From positions 88,324,665 to 88,388,664 of the forward strand of contig CM050453.2 of assembly GCA_027563935.2 (NCBI GenBank): 64,000 nucleotides of DNA, given 5' to 3'. This DNA comes from Costus lasius. Lineage: Eukaryota > Streptophyta > Magnoliopsida > Zingiberales > Costaceae. The notes beneath the pieces are model-generated. The model did no database searches. It had not been told where the DNA came from and saw only the letters and a program-made list of their open reading frames with translations. The position numbers and the translations under genes were made by a program. Of the stretch, positions 23,301-34,593 are shown in pieces (within the stretch, counting starts at the first letter, position 1; each line of letters begins with the position of its first letter).

Positions 23301-24990
23301 CAAGAATAATCAGCAGATTTCTTTTCATGAGCAATCAGCAGCGGAGCAAAAAAAAAAAAAGAAATGGATGCTCATAGAATTCAGAAACCCACAAGGAATA
23401 GAAAATAATAAGATGTTGAAAATGGACCTGCGAACCAATCGGACCTTCTCCAGATCTGTTACTCCGCAGTAATGTTCAAGCATGCCGGAGGCTTCTTCTC
23501 CCTTACATGCACTGCTGCGTCCGCCATTCTTAGTCTAGGATGTGTCAAGATCGAAGTCCAGTAATCTCAAGGCCAGTCGGAGTTTCCTCAGGAGCTTCCG
23601 ATCTCTTCCTCCCAAGCTTCTCCATCGCTTTTGTCTGCGCCACTTTACTAATCACCAAAGCTATCTGCAGCAAGCGTCAACGCCCTCTCCTTGATAGCTC
23701 TCGTCGCCTCCTGGCAGAGATAGTCACTTTCCCTTCTCCAATACGAGTGCACGCATTGTTGGTTCCTTCATCGGAGAAAGCTAGCTTCCCTTCCCTTGGT
23801 GGGTCAGCTCAGCCCAGTAGGTCGCCGCACTTTTACAGAGCCTCCTCAAAGACAATCGGATGAAGCATTGAAAGAGTAAAGTGTTGAAAGAGTAACTTTA
23901 CACTTTCCCAGGTTAAAAACAAAAATAAATAAAGATCTACTCTTTCGTAGGTTAAAAAAATATATATATATATAAATAAATAAAAATCAAATGATGTTAA
24001 TTAAGCCATGGTTGGTTTAGTCACGTGACAAAATAATTTGAATTTAACTCAAATTGCGTAAAAAAAAAGAAAATTCTCTAAAAAAAAGAAATAAAAATAT
24101 ATAAAAAAATAAAAAATAAAAAAATATTTTTGAAAATCCCTAGCACATCGCGGTGAAGTATTGTTTGGGAAGTGCGTACGTCGACGTTATCGTCGGGGCG
24201 TAACTCCTCAATATGACATTGCGTTCGTTAAGGCTGAAATAATTTTCCCAAATCAAATTATCCAACAAGTCGTGAGACCGGATAATTTCTCCAAATTCAA
24301 ATTATCCAACAAGTCGTGAGACTGGATAATTTCTCCAAATTCAAATTATCCAACAAGCCGCAAGGCCGGATAATTTCCCCAAATTAAATTATCCAACAAG
24401 CCGCGAGGCCGGGTAATTCTCCAAATTAAATTATCCAACAAGTCATAAGACCGGATAATTTTCTCAAATTCAAATTATCCAACAAATCGTAAGACCGAAT
24501 AATTTTCCCAAATCAAACATCTAACACGCCATCAAGGCCGGATGATCTTCCAAATTCCAATATCCAACATGCCTTAATACACTACGGTGGAATATTGTTT
24601 GGGAGGTGCGTACGTCGATGTTTATCATCAGGGCGTAGTTCCTCAATATGACATCGTGTTGCTTAGGCCGGATATTATCTAATAGCCCATTGCAAGACTA
24701 AAACATTTGACGAATATGAATTACCCAAATCCATAAAGACTCCTTGCTTTCATTACTCATGTATCATGACAAGCTATGTATCTTCAAAAAAATGTTCATG
24801 AATAAAATTGCTTAGTCTTGCATTTTATTTCATAGTATAGATCTCTTAATCAAAGGTTCTCTAAATTTAGGGATAATTAACAGCGCTCATTGGAAGCCAG
24901 ATCCCATTAAATAATAAACCTTATTAATTTAAGGTGAATTTAATAAAGGTCATATTACATTATTTCAATGTTACACTTTTTGACCCCACA
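20396..24990. mobile_element. 4.6-kb TG...CA unit with TSD CAAAC, probable giant solo LTR (Tat-like)
   Basis: It starts TGTTGAACC at 20396 and ends GACCCCACA at 24990, flanked by CAAAC at 20391-20395 and 24991-24995. The joined flanks restore the sister sequence (AAATTTTGGAT...TTAGTGGCTAAAC, compare 6347-6380), which proves an insertion. No end sequence recurs inside, so it is most simply one very long LTR left by recombination. In plus orientation there is a TATA box (TATAAAAA, 21576-21583) followed by ~3.2 kb and AATAAA (24801-24806), consistent with U3, long R/U5. LTRs this long are known mainly in the Tat/Ogre lineage; that assignment is inference. The purine-rich middle (21040-22900) gives a false Phe/Ser/Leu-rich reading frame on the minus strand. 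The 70-codon frame at 20454-20666 is not recognised. Confidence 0.8.
24146..24675 (+). repeat. 44-bp hairpin repeats bracketed by a ~90-bp direct repeat
   Basis: About seven to eight tandem units of ~44 bp between 24240 and 24570. Each has ATTATCC and GGATAAT around AACAAG-YCG-RAGRCC, so each can fold as a hairpin. The array is flanked by two copies of a ~90-bp block (24150-24235 and 24587-24673) with TTGTTTGGGA, GTGCGTACGTCGA and CCTCAATATGACAT. It lies near the 3' end of the giant LTR. Confidence 0.85.
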
Positions 24991-24995
24991 CAAAC

Positions 24996-26089
24996 ATCCA
25001 AAATTTCATGTAAATTACAATCACCGTGACTTTCTCAAATATGCAGAAATCAAAATCAAAATTTTCAATTCCACCCAAAGGATATTCAATAATCTTCCTA
25101 TATTTATCAAAAAGCAAAATCATTAATCCTTTCTTCAAATTTATATCTTCAATTGCAATAGGAGTAGGACTTCCATCAAAAGATTCAAGTATTGGATCAT
25201 CAAAATAGTCTTTCTGTCTCAAATTAGGTTCTTCAACGAAGCATAAGTTTCCAAATAAATCAATAGACATGGGCAAAGCATTAGAGTGAAGTTCATCAAT
25301 ATTCATAATTTTCAAATCCTTTTCAAGTTCCTCATGCACTTCATCAATTTCAAAATTACTAACAAAATCAGAGTAAGATTTTTCTAAATCAGTCCCCTCA
25401 TATCCTTCATCAAATTTAACCATAAATAATATATCATCAAAAGAATCGATTTCAAAACTATCACTAGAATCAAAAGGAGATTTAACAAAATTAATTTCCT
25501 CAAACTTTTCCACAAATAAATTATCAAATGAATCAATTTTAGAATCATCAAAATCAGAGTGAGGTACATTAATGTTCACATAACGCTCAATTTCAAAACA
25601 ATCATAATCAAAGGGAGAATTTTCTAAATCAATTTTCTCAGTTTCCAAATCAAAATCAAACAAACAAGCTTGTTGTGCTATTTGGGTTTCCAAAATTTTC
25701 TTATGAGCTGTTAAGATCCTACTTGATAAGCAAGCTAACTAATTATCCCTTTAAGATCTTCAATTTCCATACTTCGATTTGTCATGATTTGAATTTGATT
25801 GGTCATGAATTTTTTTAATCATGGGTTTTAACTTAGATTTTTCAGTATCCTCAAAGTATGGTTCAGAAACATGATTTGGAGGAGTTAAAATTTGGCAATC
25901 AGAAGTATAATGATCAAGACATCCACAAATATCACATCTAATAGAAGAATAAGATGTCCTATCAGGGTGCATATAAGAGTGAAATTTTAATTTATCTTCA
26001 AGAGTGCACGATGAATCATCTTCATACTTACCTTGTGGCATATATATCTCACCTCTTTCGGTTGCCCACGAGTTCTGATTAAAAGACAT
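24996..26089 (-). pseudogene. Gag-like zinc-knuckle/acidic protein of the nested element
   Basis: Start ATG at 26089 (MSFNQNSWATERGEIYMPQGKYE). Zinc knuckle CDICGCLDHYTSDC (about 25940-25899) fits CX2CX4HX4C. A second open segment (25693-24996) is very acidic with repeated F-D words (SDFDDSKIDSFDNL, DSFEIDSFDDILF, EVHEELEKDLKIMN). The two segments are separated by frameshifts and stops at 25760-25694, where the copy at 5206 instead shows a continuous helix. The 3' end is cut by the solo LTR at 24990, so the last residues of the open frame (to 24971) are LTR sequence. No protease or RT follows. Probable Gag function by position and zinc knuckle. Confidence 0.8.
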
Positions 26090-26360
26090 ATCTTCAAATC
26101 AATCAAGAACAGAAAGATTATCCAACACCAATCCATCAAATAATGATTTTTTTTAGAATATAGAAAAAAATAGAAAATATAAAACACAAGCATATTCACA
26201 AAGTTCAGAAATCACAGTTCTGTCACACATTGTGAAAATCCAAAACCTGCAAAAATAAAAAACAAAGTTAAATCTAAAACAAATAAAACTTAGTCTAGCA
26301 ATACTAACAACTATTTTGATATTAACAAAACTAAGATCCCCGGCAATGACATCAAAAACT
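26090..26360 (-). other. Leader with decayed tRNA-Asp-type primer site
   Basis: On the minus strand, AAGTTTTTGATGTCATTGCCGGGG follows the LTR end (about 26360-26337, quoted here only as the TTGCCGGGG core at its end). Compared with the usual Athila site TGGCGCCGTTGCCGGGG, three positions are changed. The remaining leader has a T-rich tract ending TTTTTGCAG (near 26255), which could be a splice acceptor. Confidence 0.6.
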
Positions 26361-28074
26361 TGTTGTAGTTCGCAAGTGCACGGATACTTCGAAGTAATAA
26401 ACAGATATCGAACCACAGAGACCTTATTGTTAAGTACCAAATAGTTGTATTCTTACTAGCTAAGCAATCGATTATAATGTAAATAAACGATAGGAAGAGT
26501 GTAGAGATAATCAGAGAAAAACTAGGACTAGGGATTCATCCGCCTTAATTTCTATGACTAGATATAAATAAAAAGATGTCAGTCTAATTTTATCACGATA
26601 AAGATATAATTTACTTCATAAAGGGATTATCTTACTTTCGTGCAGACAATCATACAACGGACCAATCTTCGCTTTCGCGCAAGATCTATCCTATGCTAAA
26701 AATAAGTAAATCATCAATCAAAGAACTCAAGGATCACTTTCGTGCATCCGAATCCTAAGTTGATAATCTCAAGTGGAATCTCAAGGATCACTTTCGTGCA
26801 TCCGAGTCTCAACACGGGTTCTACTTAAGGCTCTCCAGCTTTCCGATCCTCACTTTCGCACAAGATCTTCACGTTTAAAAAAATAACTCAATCCTAGATT
26901 CAAATTATCAAACATGACAACTATTCTTCTAAAATCAAGAAATAAGGACTAACCTAATTTCTTACGGTGATTTCCTAAATTCAATTTTAGGGTTCCAAGT
27001 TCTCAAGCAAATCACTTTTCAGTCCATATTGTGAAAACTCTAAAACATGCATAATAATAAGAAAACTATGGAGAATTATAGGCAATCATCACATAAGTAG
27101 AATTATCATAATAAAACTATTCTAACAAAATAGAAGTTATCTAGTCACAAAAAAATTCAAGGGGATTACACCCCATGTCCCAAAAGATATCTAAGCTAGC
27201 ATGGATGAAGAATTACAATAATCCATAGTTTAGAATGATCATAAATCAAAAGAAAGGAGAAATAAACTTTACAGCACGACTATAATGGAAATTACAGCCG
27301 TAATCTGGTGAGTGAACAGTGTCGGCGCCCCTTCTTTCGTTGATATCTCCTTTGATCAATCTCCTTTCACTCTAAAACTTTTGGGGTATCCTTTCCTCCT
27401 CCAGGCGAAGCTTACTTGTGAAAATTACGGCCTGAGATGGCCTCTACGCCTCTCGGCGTGAGGCCGAACCCTAGGGACGCCTCTCTTGATTTCTCTCTAG
27501 AGAGTGGATAAAAATTAGGTCTTTCACTCCCCCCTTATTCTCGTCGCTAAGATGAGTTTATAGCCTTTTTTGGATCTCAATTTGGTGGTCTATAACTCAA
27601 GAAATCGTCCGCGCAAGATTCGGGCTTCAAAAAGTCTAGAAGATTCGCGTGTCTGGATATAATTACGGCCGTGTTTTTCATTACGGCAGTCCTGTAATTT
27701 TAACAAAGTTTTATGTGAATACTGGGTCAAAAATATGATACTATAAAAAATATTACGGCACTGCCGTAATTCTGGGCAGAAAATTACAGCCATAATAAAA
27801 ATTACACCCGGGGTGTATTTTTCAAACTTGCTCCGATTTGCATGAAAATTGACGGGCGGCTTTGTCTTGACGTTTGGAATTCATTGGTGTGCTCAAATCT
27901 TTCAAATTCCATCAAAATATGGCACTTTTTACCTAAAAATCAATAAAAATAAGAAATAGAGTAGATTTTGCAATATTTGGCAAATAAGGCTTAAAAACAA
28001 GCAAAAGAGCATAAATATGACACAAAAAGATATATGAAATGACACAAAATTTACTATAAATTTTGGTGTCATCA
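26361..28074 (-). mobile_element. 5' LTR of the nested element (1714 bp)
   Basis: It starts TGATGACACCAAAATT (28074, minus strand) and ends ...CTACAACA (26361). A TATA box (TATAAA, 27562-27557) lies 512 bp from the start. Palindrome words sit upstream of it at 27800-27660. The R/U5 part has three near-identical CACTTTCGTGCA words (26635-26800). It is flanked on the right by the target duplication TAGCC. Confidence 0.9.
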
Positions 28075-28079
28075 TAGCC

Positions 28080-29587
28080 TCTAAGCGTTACGCGCCGCAG
28101 ATTTTCTCTGATTCCTCTGATACAGAGGACGACTATGTGCCGCCACCGACTACTCATGGATCCTCATCATCTCAGCGAGGGCGCGTATCAGGCAGCCAAC
28201 CACAACCCTTTGTCTCCCCACTGAACGAATTCGGAATCATCTTCCGGAATGCTAGCCAAGAAGAAAGGTATCTCATATTACGTCAGCGCCGAATGGTGAA
28301 TACCCGCTACCTCGATAGGGGAACTTTGAATCTGCTTGGACTTATGGATGATGTCGATCTCATGTATGCTGCCGTGGGCTGGGAGTAGTTTCATCAACTT
28401 TTCTCCCCTACCTATGTTGGAGTTACATTGGAATTCTTTAGCTCGCTTGAAGTAAAGGCTGATCCTATTCTTGAGGACAATCCCTGCCGCCTCACCTTCC
28501 ATTTGGTAAACATTGAGCACACCCTTACCCTTCCCCAGTTGCGAGGCAATTTATGTTTTCCAGCTCAGAGCTCACGCATGGTTCCACATGAGTATAGTGA
28601 ACATGGCTTCTGGGGCAGCATCACAAATGAACACATCTATTCGGCACGCATCGCCCGGGCGTCCAGCATATGCAATCTTGTCATTCGTTATGTTCACCGT
28701 GTATTTGCCCACACCATATTCGGCCGTGGGGAGAGCGACGGGATGGTAAGATAGACTGAGTTATTTTATCTTTGGTGTATGCTGCACAATTTTAGGGTGG
28801 ATTCCGGGTCTTACCTCGCCAGACAGTTCAGTCGTGTTGCCCACTCGTTGAAAGGGGCGATTGTGATTGGTGGACTTATCACACCCTTGGCGGTCTCTTT
28901 GGGCGTCATTCCTTATGTCACTTTAGAAGCCACTGGCAACAATAAGCTCGAGATCGAGTCTTGCGTCGCCATGAAGCTAATCATTCGCAAGGGAGACTCC
29001 TACTGCATGACCTTCAAGGGGAGCCAGTTCACCCTTCCTTTGCCTAACTTGGAGCGCACCACTGTCCAAGTGCGGGTAATTGGCGCATCCAGCCGACTGC
29101 CGACCCCCAGCCTAATCCAGTCGATACTGCTCCATCGGCCCCTGGCGCTTTCCATTTTGGCGGTTCCTCTAACTCCATGATGTCTATATTGCAGAAAATT
29201 AAGAAGGAACAACTCCACCAGCGGGAAGTGATTGATCATATGGACACCACCCTTACCTACATACAGCAGGATCAATCCTCACGTTGGGAGTCTATGGAGG
29301 CCGGCATGCAGCGGCAGCACAAGATGATGCGCTCCGTATGGGAGAAGCTATATGCGATGGATGAGTGGCTCTCTTTCCTCTCTAAGGAAAATATGGCACA
29401 TATGGACATCTCTTCGGATGAGGAGGCCGAGCCCGACTACAGCTCACGCGGCAAGGGCAAGAGCTCACGGGGTTCTAGCTCTCGATCACGCAGACGGAAG
29501 CAGCTTCCCCAGACACCTGCATCACCACCTACTCCTCTCACATCCGTGATACCGCATAGAGGACTATGTTATTTTAAGAGTGGGTGA
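28080..29587 (+). pseudogene. Athila ORF1-type ('putative plant transposon protein') gene, main part
   Basis: This continues the frame started at 16910 (MALKIKT|VASKRYAPQIFSD). The order of motifs is that of the plant ORF1/'putative transposon protein' family: FGIIFRNASQEERYLILRQRRMVNTRYLDRGTL (written in parts: FGIIFRNASQEER, RYLDRGTLNLLGLMDDVD), then LEFFSSLEVKADP, LTFHLVNIEHTLTLPQLRG, HRVFAHTIFGRGESDGMVR and GAIVIGGLITPLAVSLG, and a hydrophilic helical tail. Breaks: in-frame stops at 28386-28388 and 28752-28754, and a frameshift near 29080, after which the frame ending at 29587 takes over. The tail (SSDEEAEPDYSSRGKGKSS...) is basic and serine-rich. No protease or RT follows. Homologue on the minus strand at 57282-58290. 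Function unknown; often encoded in Athila-type elements where gag is expected. Confidence 0.82.
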
Positions 29588-30705
29588 CCTTCCCCATTTG
29601 ACTTGCTATGTTTGGATCTACTACTTTGCTGTGATGGAAGGTATTTGGCATTGTACCTATATGCCGCACTATTCATGGGCCTAGTCCACATCTTCAGGAC
29701 TCATCCTTTGACAGTTTTGTATGACACTTTGAGATTTGCTTTATTGTCTATTTAGATACTCTGCTATGATTACTATGATTCTCATACATGCTGTGTGAAT
29801 TCTCTATGAGTTGGCATGTGGTCATTTTAGGGTGTATATCATAACTTTGTGATGAAAGTTCATTCATAAGTTCATTCATGTTGAGGGTATGGTAGTCTTG
29901 TTCCCAAGATAGCTATGTACACATTTTTAAAGTTGAATGCATGTTTGGTTAGGAATAATCAAAACTTGTTGAACATACCATCTTGTTAGAAATACTTTTT
30001 GATCATGTCCATATATTCTATGATTTTTAAATCTTCTAATTTGGATTGATTTTAGGTCGTTCATTAGTGGGTCAAACATTTCAATGATTGTTTTATGAAC
30101 TTAAGTTTGTAATTCACATGCGATTCATTTTTTTAGATGCACATCCACTCATTCATTCCTTGAATTCCTTTCTATTGTTGGGGAGACACTGCATTTGTCA
30201 AGAAAAGAAAGGATATGCTATCATCTGAAACATTGGATGTTTAATAATAATAATAATAATAATAATATCATCATTAGATTCCTCTACTTGGCACTGCAAA
30301 AAATTGGCAGTGGTAACGAAGGATATGAGTTAAAATCTAAGTGATGTGAGTTTGAAATCCATAAAGAGACTCCTCTACTTGGCATTGCGCAAAATTGGCC
30401 ATGGTTCCTAAGGATATGAGTTGAAGTCTAATGCAATGATTAGAGTACCGTATCCTACATAATACATTTGAGTTTACCCCAACAATCTGATTTGGATGGA
30501 TTGGACTTGCATGAGTATTGTGTATGCTTCATTGAATTCTATGTTTATTTCATGTAAAGTTGGTTGACATCTAGAAATCATGGGATCAAACTGCTGAATG
30601 CTTAAGACAACCATTTACTTGATTTCTTCTGATTAGATCTTAGATTGCTAATAAATACTTTTCTAACTTGCTTGAGGATAAGTAAAGATTTAAGCCTGGA
30701 GTGTT
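29588..30705 (+). other. 3' noncoding region of the host Athila-type element
   Basis: No reading frame of note. It carries a (TAA)n run (30241-30268), two stem-loops (30292-30403) and a purine-rich GAGGATAAGTAAAG (30674-30687) shortly before the LTR. It is only about 1.1 kb between ORF1 and LTR, so this element also lacks pol. Confidence 0.75.
30284..30425 (+). repeat. Two tandem covarying stem-loops
   Basis: Arms CACTGC/GCAGTG at 30292-30312 (fully paired, loop AAAAAATTG) and CATTGC/GCCATG at 30383-30403 (five of six pairs, loop GCAAAATTG). Both are preceded by CCTCTACTTGG and followed by AAGGATATGAGTT. They sit 300-410 bp from the 3' LTR. Confidence 0.85.
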
Positions 30706-32165
30706 TGATGTCTTGCATTTTAGTAGCAATTTTCCTTATTATTCCATGATGAATCTAGGTCTATTTTGATATTTTTATACTCTTTTAAGACTTATTTGCT
30801 CAAAAGCTTCGAAATCTTCACCTTTCCTTGTATTTGTGCAATTTCAGGTAAAATCACCCAATTTTGAAGTCTTTTGAAGATTCTAAGGCCATAGGGTGAT
30901 TCCCTACAAGAAGATGATGCTGCCCATCAAATTTGGGCTCAATCGGAGTTAGTTTGAAAAATAAGGCCAGGTGAACCCCATGCGCTGCTTTCACCAGAAT
31001 GTCCGAAAGTTCACAGAAGGCTTCACCGCTTGGTGAACCCCACGGGGTTCACCCGTGATTCTCTCTGAGGTAATTCACCCAGAAACATACAGAGGGCTTC
31101 ACTGGTAGGTGAACCTCACGGGGTTCACTGATGCTTCTTTCTCGCTTGAAACTTTACAGCAAGCTTCACCACCTGGTGAAACGGGGTTCACCCATGATTT
31201 CTTCCAGGCAGCCCGACTCCTTTTTGGATTTCCCTTGATTTGTGACCCGATTGATGTTCAAATTTGGAAAGGGAGGACTTTTTGGAAATCTTATTCGAAG
31301 GAGAACAAGAGGGATATAAAAGCCCTATTTTTTTATTGCCAAAATATCGAGAAATCAGGGCGAAGGTGGCTAGGGCGGACAAACGGTGATGACAAGGTGT
31401 TTCCAGGCGATTTTTTGAGATCTCTTCATCGAAGCACGACGATTCTTCGAGCTTGGCTTCGGTTTAGCGTCTCCTCCCCCTTAGAAACGTTTCCTTGTAG
31501 TTTTCCTATCTTTGTAGAGAGATCTTTGAGTGATTCCATGAATATCATAGCGTAAAACTCTTTTCAGGGCTCGGTTGAAGCCCGCTGACGATTGTTAGCT
31601 AGCACGATTTTTACTTTGCTATGCATATTTCATGATCTTACCTTGACCACATATTTTCATGTGTTAGCTAGCACGATTCATATCGAGAGGAGGATCGTGA
31701 CGGTGGATCTTCTCAGTAAAACTTGTGAATTCATGACACGAGAGTGCTTGGTATTCACTTGAGGATTTCATAACCTTCCATAGAACGCATAGGGTTTGTT
31801 TAGAAAGATCCACCGCGAGAGTAGGAGACCGTTCTAGATAAACACCGAGGTGTACCACTGAGAGGGGGCACCTTGTACCTTAGGGATAGGTTCCTTATGT
31901 AAATAGCTTGAATCCATGTAATTGACCATTTCAATCACAATTAAGATCGTCAGTGCGGTGGATACCAAAGCCCTGATCTCTCTCATATATATATATTCTC
32001 TAGTCGTTGCTTTAGTTTCTCATGTACAATTGAAGCTTACAAAACCCCGTTTCTGTTCGCCTAGCTATCAAAACTTAGATTTTTCTGGTACTTAACCTTG
32101 TTCCCTGTGGGATTCGATATCTTTTATATTACTTCGACATTACCGTGCCTTTGTGGGACGTGTCA
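30706..32165 (+). mobile_element. 3' LTR of the host Athila-type element (1460 bp)
   Basis: It begins TGATGTCTTGCATTTTAG after the purine tract and ends ...GGGACGTGTCA. TATA box TATAAAAG at 31315-31322. Upstream of it lies the GGTGAACC palindrome array. The end contains TACTTCGACATTACCGTGC, comparable to TACTTCGA...CCGTGCACTTG at the end of the TTACGG-family LTRs, so the families are related. Confidence 0.85.
30965..31200 (+). repeat. GGTGAACC palindrome array in U3
   Basis: Four units at ~65-73-bp spacing. The best palindrome (31038-31063) has arms GGTGAACCCC and GGGGTTCACC around CA. Others are at 30968, 31111-31133 and 31174-31196. The array begins about 260 bp from the LTR start and ends about 115 bp before the TATA box. 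Confidence 0.85.
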
Positions 32166-32354
32166 CTAGTACTGAGAAGCAAAGACATTTTTCTACTCAT
32201 CTCACATATAGAAGATGGCCACAGCTAAAGACGGTGACGAATGGGGTTTCTCTAAGAAAGTCAAACTATATTTATCCATGTGTAATTATGCCCATCTATT
32301 TATATGTAAGTGGGATATGAAACTCTAGGGTTTACCAGATGGTAGCAATAGTTA

Positions 32355-32678
32355 CGCTCTATTTTCTTAGAAGGAAGAAAAACTGTAAGGAATGAAAAAC
32401 TGCAAGGAAAGAAAATTTCAGGGAAAGAAAAAAAATTCATATTCTGTTTCCTTGGAAGGAAGGAAAAGAAGAAAGAAAATTAATTTCAAAGGTCGAGCGA
32501 AGTGGCATTGTGTTTTCACTAACTTTTTCATCCGATTCGGGCGGAAAAGTTTCAGAAGAAAAGTTACAAAATCTTCCATCCACTTTTCCACTCAAAATTT
32601 TCCTTCCGCCCAAGGAAACAGCGACAAACTTATTTTTGTTTTCTTTCCCTCTAGTCTTTCTCCCAAGGAAACAGACCC
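32355..32678. mobile_element. Tourist-like MITE, copy A (324 bp)
   Basis: Flanked by TTA (32352-32354 and 32679-32681). Terminal inverted repeats CGCTCTATTTTCTTAG and (reverse strand) GGGTCTGTTTCCTTGG. Much of the interior is also imperfectly inverted (GAAAGAAAATTTCA... against ...CTTTCCCTC). There is no coding capacity. TTA duplication and the GGGTCTGTTT end fit PIF/Harbinger-derived Tourist MITEs. Confidence 0.75.
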
Positions 32679-32926
32679 TTAAAGTCATGGAGACATGTGA
32701 TACACTTATAATTTTAATTAAACTATTTAATTTAATTTATAAAAAAATAAAATACAATGCAACATTTGTAATCAATATAAGGTTCTTTTGCCGCTTTAGT
32801 AATTACTATGACCAACATGCCATTTTGACAACTTTTAGATTCTGTTGGTTCTTATAACACTAGTAATAATGTTATAATCCGATTATAATGTTACAATTAA
32901 TGAGTGATATTTAACAACTATCTAAG

Positions 32927-34593
32927 TGTTAGGCCCAAGTTTTGGGGCCTGATTTGGACCGGTGAACCAGGCTATTGACTAAGTCCAAATTAGCCCAAAT
33001 CAGCTTAGGGCTTCGTCTTCGAGAGCAACGAACATGTTTGGCGGAGCCGCGTTCGCTCACGTCGGCGCCTATAGGAGTCTTCAGCCGCGTGGTGGACTGC
33101 AGCTGGCGCTGACGTCGGCCGGCAAGACGTTAGTCGCGTGGCGCAAGCGGGCTGGCAACGACGGACGGTGAGTGTTCGTCTTCCGGGAAGCACGCGCGGG
33201 CGTGCAGGGTAGGCTGGGAGGCAGAACAGCAGCGGGGAGAGGAGGATGAGAGTTCTGAGGCCAGACGAGTGAGGCAGACGGCACTCGGCGATGCCGGCAA
33301 CGTTGGCCTATGAGGCGACGGCCGCGAGGCGTGAATAGGTCCGGCAAGATGGGCGAACAGCTTTGTCCGTTCGGGAAGTTGGGCACGCGGCTTCAAGTGT
33401 TGAGGCGTATGGTTGGCGGATCTCTGGGGTCGCATGGACGCTAGGGAGACAGAAGCTAATCGGCAGACTCTTGACACACATGCATGATGAGCCGGCGACA
33501 TAGACTTGGGGCGAACCGGTGGACGCGTAGGTGTACGTGGCTGCCAAAGGTTGTGCAACAGGGAACACAGGCGCGGGGAAGAGAGAGGTAGGTGATGCCT
33601 CCTCCCCTGGCTGCCGACCCGACCAGCAAAGAACTAGGAGGCGCTCGCTCGTTTCTACACCCCTCTTCTCATCTACCCTCCTTTTCTCGTTTTCCAGGGA
33701 TTGGCGGCAATCGTCTGGTGACCTCTGGCGGACTTCGCACGATGAAGTCCTATAATCTCTGAGGGTTCAGAGCGCCAAAATGTCTACCCCTCTGCTTCGG
33801 TGATCGTCGGTGGACTCCGAAATCCGGTGGTGTTGTGCTGGCGGTTCGGCGTCGATGAGTCCACCCCGTTTGCCTTCTACAGCTCGGCATAGCTGTATCA
33901 ACTGCTTGAACGGACTTCGGTGATCGGCGGCGATTCCCAACGAACTTCGTTTGACGACCGGTGGTGTGTGGTGGGCGGTTCGGCGTCAAGGAGTTCAAAT
34001 CAGTTTGCTAGATGGTCCGTTGTGCAATGGTAGAGCCAGTGGGTTCGGGTCCTGCCGAGAGGTATTCTTTTTCTCCCGGCTCCTTACTTTCAGTCATTTA
34101 ACTTTCTGCTGTTTGTTCAGTTTTCTAGCATCGCCTTGCTTTTCGGCGACGCCTTGTTCCATTGCTGTGATGTGTGCACATTCCACGTTTGACACCACGT
34201 TTAGGCGCGTTCGGTCCCTCGCTGCTCCAGCGTTCTCCCCTGCTCGTCCGAGCGAGGTGGCTTCTCTCCTCTTCTTGTTGCATGCAATCCTGTTGCCTAT
34301 TTGTGTTTGCTGTGTTATCCCGTGTTGACTTTATGTTGATATTGTATTCCGTCGCCTGCGTGCGACTAGCCCCTCCTCGACACCCTGCGTGGTGTTTGCT
34401 GTTCACACATGTGCGCCACCGTTTGCATACGGTGTTGGCTGTTTGTTGGGTTAGGCTGAGATGTGAGTGGTCACGTCTGCCGGTCACACCCTGTGCTATT
34501 GTGACCCCTGCGTGGGACAGTTTTTCTCTCGGAGCCCTGCGTGGCTCTGCTTATTTTAGAAAAAATTTTTTTGCAATAATTCTGGGTGTGACA
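32927..34593 (+). mobile_element. Chromovirus LTR, copy A (1667 bp)
   Basis: It begins TGTTAGGCCCAAG and ends ...TGGGTGTGACA, followed by ACTGTTATCATAG (decayed primer site). GC-rich. A TATA-like TATAATCT is at 33751. The tRNA-like stretch near 34022-34055 is listed separately. The many long GC-rich reading frames on both strands here are not conserved as protein between the three LTR copies. Confidence 0.85.
34022..34055 (+). other. tRNA-like D-arm/T-arm remnant in LTR A
   Basis: GTGCAATGGTAGAGCC resembles a tRNA D-arm. GTGGGTTCGGGTCCTGC (34039-34055) forms a 5-bp T-arm stem with loop TTCGGGT. A run TTTCTTTTTCT... follows (34068-). The anticodon arm and acceptor stem are missing, so this is a fragment and not a gene. 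Confidence 0.5.

Larger units (their letters stand above)
16937..28074 (-). mobile_element. Complete nested pol-less Athila-related element, TSD TAGCC
   Basis: Its ends are TATTGTAGCCCGC (16937) and ...GGTGTCATCA (28074), flanked by TAGCC at 16932-16936 and 28075-28079. Minus-strand order: 5' LTR 28074-26361, decayed Asp-type primer site, leader, gag-like gene 26089-24996, an inserted 4.6-kb solo LTR (24990-20396), hairpin 20260-20245, palindrome array, noncoding region with two stem-loops, and a 3' LTR 17567-16937 reduced by two internal deletions. Without the insertion it measures about 6.5 kb and has no pol. It interrupts ORF1 of the host element. Confidence 0.9.

Noticed and set aside
29588..30705. 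Envelope-like gene between ORF1 and LTR, as in some Athila elements
   Set aside because: No reading frame, signal peptide or membrane segment; the region holds only stem-loops, a (TAA)n run and the purine tract.
34022..34055. Functional tRNA gene
   Set aside because: Anticodon arm and acceptor stem are missing; only D-arm-like and T-arm-like parts remain.
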